Positions 6,793-8,824 of a DNA stretch of 8,824 nucleotides are shown here, in pieces. Where the stretch lies: the NCBI GenBank assembly GCA_030746295.1, contig JASLMY010000212.1:1-8824 (forward strand), in the 5' to 3' direction. Position 1 is the stretch's first letter. Every line of letters begins with the position of its first letter. The translations under genes were made by a program, and so were the position numbers. This DNA is from Alphaproteobacteria bacterium. Its GTDB lineage: Bacteria > Pseudomonadota > Alphaproteobacteria > GCA-2731375. The notes under the pieces are model-generated. The model was given only the letters and a program-made list of their open reading frames with translations. It was not told the origin of the DNA and did no database searches.

Positions 6793-7350
6793 TCAGCGGT
6801 CGCCGATGGTACCGGCCGAAGCGTCCTGGATCACCTCTGCCCGTCCTTCGCCCATGTCGTAGCGCAGGCGCTCGACCTCGTCGAGGTCGGTGCCCGTGAC
6901 GCGGACGAAGCGCGCATGAGCCGGGTAGTCGATGGCGTGGATGGCTCCGACGTCATACGCGCCGGCCTGACCCGGTTCCAGGCGATACCGGCGCACCAGC
7001 TCGATCTCGGCGCCGCCGGCGCCGCTGTTGCCGTCGGTGCGGCGATACTCGCTCATGTCCGTGTATTCGGTGGCCTGGCCATAGACGGCCCACGAAGTGC
7101 CGTGGTCGTGCGGCGGCGAGGTGTGCGGTGCCTCGTTGATGTGGGCCAGGACGACAAAGTCGAGCTCGGAGTCGCGGTAGAGCTGGTGGGCGCCGACCGT
7201 TGCCGCCGACCCCAAATGCGCAGCAACGAAGTCGGGCTCCGCCAACAGCCGCTCCAATTGCTGTCGAACGCGCTCGCGGCCGCCGGCGCCCGGCTCCGAA
7301 CGCAAGGCCTCGCGGCAATCCCCGCAGAACGCTTCCAGCGTGTAGCCCAT
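6793..7350 (-). CDS. Cupin-fold metal-dependent protein, cysteine dioxygenase-like (COG5553 type)
   Basis: The frame gives 185 aa from the ATG at 7350-7348, chosen because a purine-rich GGGGAGGGGAG lies just upstream. A longer open frame reaching 7629 has an Arg/Ser/Pro-rich, non-protein-like extension and is rejected. A helical N-terminal part (~1-45) includes a CGDC motif at 9-12. The cupin barrel follows, with metal ligands H81 and H83 (PPHDHGTSW) and H138 (GAIHAIDYP). The Glu of the classical cupin motif (3-4 residues after HxH) is not present, leaving a three-His site like thiol dioxygenases. The family is best described as a predicted double-stranded beta-helix metal enzyme related to cysteine dioxygenase. 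The substrate is unknown and dioxygenase activity is inferred only from the ligand set. It is divergent from the MFS gene. Confidence 0.85.
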   Translation of the reverse strand: MGYTLEAFCGDCREALRSEPGAGGRERVRQQLERLLAEPDFVAAHLGSAATVGAHQLYRDSELDFVVLAHINEAPHTSPPHDHGTSWAVYGQATEYTDMSEYRRTDGNSGAGGAEIELVRRYRLEPGQAGAYDVGAIHAIDYPAHARFVRVTGTDLDEVERLRYDMGEGRAEVIQDASAGTIGDR

Positions 7351-7487
7351 GTCTCCCCTCCCCTGACTTGAAGCAATGACGGACGGGCCCGAATATAGCA
7401 TTTCTCGTGACGGGTCCGTCAGATGCCGAAAGCGGTTGCCGGCGGTGCCAGCCCTATTCCGCGATGCCGCAACCGGTGACGGAGACC
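7351..7487. promoter_or_regulatory. Divergent intergenic region between cupin and MFS genes
   Basis: This 137-bp gap should hold both promoters. On the minus strand TATATT (7397-7392) matches the -10 consensus at five of six positions and would start the cupin transcript roughly 35 nt before its ATG. The -35 is poor (CTGACG, spaced 19 nt). The sequence carries three TGACGG copies (7377, 7408, 7477) and one CCGTCA (7416-7421). Confidence 0.4.
7377..7421. repeat. Inverted repeats around the cupin/MFS promoters, possible operator
   Basis: TGACGGGTCCGTCA at 7408-7421 has 6-bp arms around a 2-bp centre. Separately, TGACGGAC at 7377-7384 is an exact inverted match to GTCCGTCA at 7414-7421, with 29 bp between them that hold the candidate cupin -10 at 7392-7397. 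Repressor half-sites flanking a promoter would look like this, but no regulator is identified. Confidence 0.35.
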
Positions 7488-8732
7488 ATGAACGAGGCCG
7501 ACAGAGGTGCGACGACCCAAGCTTCGGAGACCTCGGCCGGCTCTTACCGCTGGTTCCTGCTGGCCGGCATTTGGCTCGTCTATTTCTGCTTCGGCATGAC
7601 GATCGCGGCGATGGCGCCGCTGGTCGCACCGATCACCCGGGATCTGGGCTTGAGTCATGCCGCGATGGGTGCGGTGCTGGGCGCCTGGCCGCTCGTCTAT
7701 ATCGCCTCGGCCATACCCTGCGGTGCCTTTCTAGACCGGGTCGGGCCGCGCTGGGCCCTGTTCCTGGCCGCGCTCGTCATCGCCCTATCCGGCCTGTTGC
7801 GCGGGCTGGCCGGCTCTCACCTCGAGCTCTTCCTCGCCGTCGCCGTCTTCGGTCTCGGCGGGCCCTTGGTCTCGATCGGCGGGCCGAAGCTGATCGCCTA
7901 TTTCTTCGAGGGCAAGACCCGCGCGCTAGCCATGGGCATCTACATCACCGGCCCGGCGACAGGCGGCATCCTCGCGCTCGCCGCCACCAATGCCGTGATG
8001 ATGCCGTTCTTCGACGGCGACTGGCGCCGGGTGCTATTGGCCTATGCGGGCTTCGTGCTGATCGCCAGCCTGGCCTGGCTGGCGATCGGCGCCCACCCGG
8101 AGGGGCGCGCCTTCGAGCGCCGCCTGGCTGCCGAGGCCCGCACCCGGCAAATCGAGGTCTTTCTGGCATTGCTCGGCCTACCGGCGGTCCGCCTGGTGCT
8201 GCTGATGAGCGTCGGTATGTTCTTCTTCAACCACGGCCTCAACAACTGGCTGCCGGAAATCCTGCGTACTGGTGGCATGGCCGCTGCCGAGGCCGGCTTC
8301 TGGGCGGCGGTACCGACGGCAGTGGGCGTCCTGGGCTCGCTGGTGATCCCGCGACTGGCGGTGCCGCAGCGCCGCATTCGAATCCTGCTCGGCCTCTTCC
8401 TCGCCGCCGCGGCCGCGACGCTGCTGTTGCAGAGCCCGCTGCTGCCGCTCCTCGGCACCGGCCTCGTCCTTCAAGGCGTGGCCCGTGGCTCGATGATGAC
8501 GATCGCGGTCCTCGTGCTGCTGGAAACGCCTGAGGTCGGAGCCCGCTATGCCGGCCTCGCCGGCGGTCTCTTCTTCTCCGCGGCCGAGGTCGGCGGCGTC
8601 ATGGGGCCGCTCACGGTCGGCTATCTGTCGGACCTGACGGGCGGATTCGCCGCCGCCCTCTATCTGATGACGGCTGTCATGGCCGCGCTCGTCGTGCTAC
8701 TGGCACGGCTCAAGCGCTACCAGGGAGGATGA
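7488..8732 (+). CDS. MFS transporter, CynX/NimT-like
   Basis: This is a 414-aa major facilitator protein with about twelve hydrophobic segments and a soluble loop in the middle (~200-225). MFS motif A, GAFLDRVGPRWAL, lies at ~79-91 between helices 2 and 3. The glycine/proline-rich helix 5 region (GIYITGPATGG) is typical of the family. The ATG at 7488 is preferred because GGTGA (7475-7479) lies 8 nt before it and hydrophobic sequence begins about 20 residues in. A GTG at 7407 or an ATG at 7464 would add a non-conserved-looking tail, and the former would overlap the candidate operator. Overall character is closest to CynX/NimT-type carriers of small anions or acids, but the substrate is not determinable. 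The enoyl-CoA hydratase start follows after 7 bp, so the two are probably cotranscribed. Confidence 0.88.
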   Translation: MNEADRGATTQASETSAGSYRWFLLAGIWLVYFCFGMTIAAMAPLVAPITRDLGLSHAAMGAVLGAWPLVYIASAIPCGAFLDRVGPRWALFLAALVIALSGLLRGLAGSHLELFLAVAVFGLGGPLVSIGGPKLIAYFFEGKTRALAMGIYITGPATGGILALAATNAVMMPFFDGDWRRVLLAYAGFVLIASLAWLAIGAHPEGRAFERRLAAEARTRQIEVFLALLGLPAVRLVLLMSVGMFFFNHGLNNWLPEILRTGGMAAAEAGFWAAVPTAVGVLGSLVIPRLAVPQRRIRILLGLFLAAAAATLLLQSPLLPLLGTGLVLQGVARGSMMTIAVLVLLETPEVGARYAGLAGGLFFSAAEVGGVMGPLTVGYLSDLTGGFAAALYLMTAVMAALVVLLARLKRYQGG

Positions 8733-8739
8733 CGACGCC

Positions 8740-8824
8740 ATGGTCTATGAAAACATCAAGCTCGACACCGACGCGCGCGGCGTCGCCCGGCTGACGCTGG
8801 CCCGGGCGGAGAAGCTGAACGCGC
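8740..8824 (+). CDS. Enoyl-CoA hydratase/isomerase, N-terminal fragment
   Basis: Only 28 codons lie in the window; the gene continues beyond it. The start reads MVYENIKLDTDARG, then VARLTLARAEKLNA. This matches the conserved beginning of crotonase-superfamily enzymes (short strand, G-V-A-x-L-T-L, then the x-K-L-N-A turn). GGGAGG at 8723-8728 lies 11 nt before the ATG, overlapping the end of the MFS gene, and the intergenic gap is 7 bp. The role is likely in acyl-CoA metabolism. The catalytic region is outside the window, so hydratase versus isomerase versus other crotonase activity cannot be told. Confidence 0.8.
   Translation, partial: MVYENIKLDTDARGVARLTLARAEKLNA

Noticed and set aside
6548..6862. 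104-codon plus-strand frame across the 6567-6792 gap
   Set aside because: It overlaps the permease start and cupin end antisense. Composition is random-like and there is no ribosome binding site.
7407..7487. Earlier GTG (7407) or ATG (7464) start for the MFS gene
   Set aside because: Neither has a Shine-Dalgarno, the added tail looks non-coding, and the GTG sits inside the candidate operator.
7351..7629. Upstream extension of the cupin frame
   Set aside because: It would run antisense through the MFS start. The added residues are Arg/Ser/Pro-rich, and the ATG at 7350 has a strong Shine-Dalgarno.

Overview
The window is high-GC, densely coded DNA with short intergenic gaps. Its protein families (a PadBCD-like cytoplasmic molybdoenzyme, a PiT permease, a COG5553-type cupin, a CynX-like MFS carrier and an enoyl-CoA hydratase) suggest a proteobacterium. 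An alphaproteobacterium such as a Rhodospirillales-like lineage is my best guess, from codon use and the look of the proteins; no rRNA or other taxonomic marker is present. I see no insertion sequence, tRNA, CRISPR array or phage gene, so this looks like ordinary chromosome.

Layout. (1) Positions 1-465, minus strand: the 5' part of a small multi-pass membrane protein, cut by the window edge. (2) 466-632: a divergent intergenic region with a perfect 12-bp palindrome. (3) 633-4996, plus strand: a two-gene operon with an ATGA overlap, encoding a complex iron-sulfur molybdoenzyme. The first gene is the 913-aa molybdopterin catalytic subunit. The second is a 541-aa protein that joins a four-cluster ferredoxin subunit to a DmsC/NrfD-like membrane anchor. 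(4) 5019-6566, minus strand: a PiT-family phosphate permease, converging on the operon with a 22-bp gap. (5) 6567-6792: a 226-bp non-coding gap with an imperfect dyad. (6) 6793-7350, minus strand: a small cupin with a three-histidine metal site. (7) 7351-7487: a divergent intergenic region with TGACGG/CCGTCA repeats. (8) 7488-8732, plus strand: an MFS transporter, followed 7 bp later by the start of an enoyl-CoA hydratase/isomerase that runs off the window.

How the genes may work together. The catalytic subunit has no Tat signal, so its active site should face the cytoplasm, with electrons passing through four [4Fe-4S] clusters to a quinone-reactive membrane domain. The closest characterised family I recognise is phenylacetyl-CoA:acceptor oxidoreductase (PadBCD). 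The real substrate cannot be read from the sequence. The transporter plus enoyl-CoA hydratase pair would fit uptake and CoA-dependent breakdown of a carboxylic acid, but any link to the molybdoenzyme is inference. The most unusual points are the fused electron-transfer/anchor subunit, a non-canonical cysteine pattern at the N-terminus of the catalytic subunit, and TGACGG-type dyads in both divergent intergenic regions. I found no strong case for an entirely new system.
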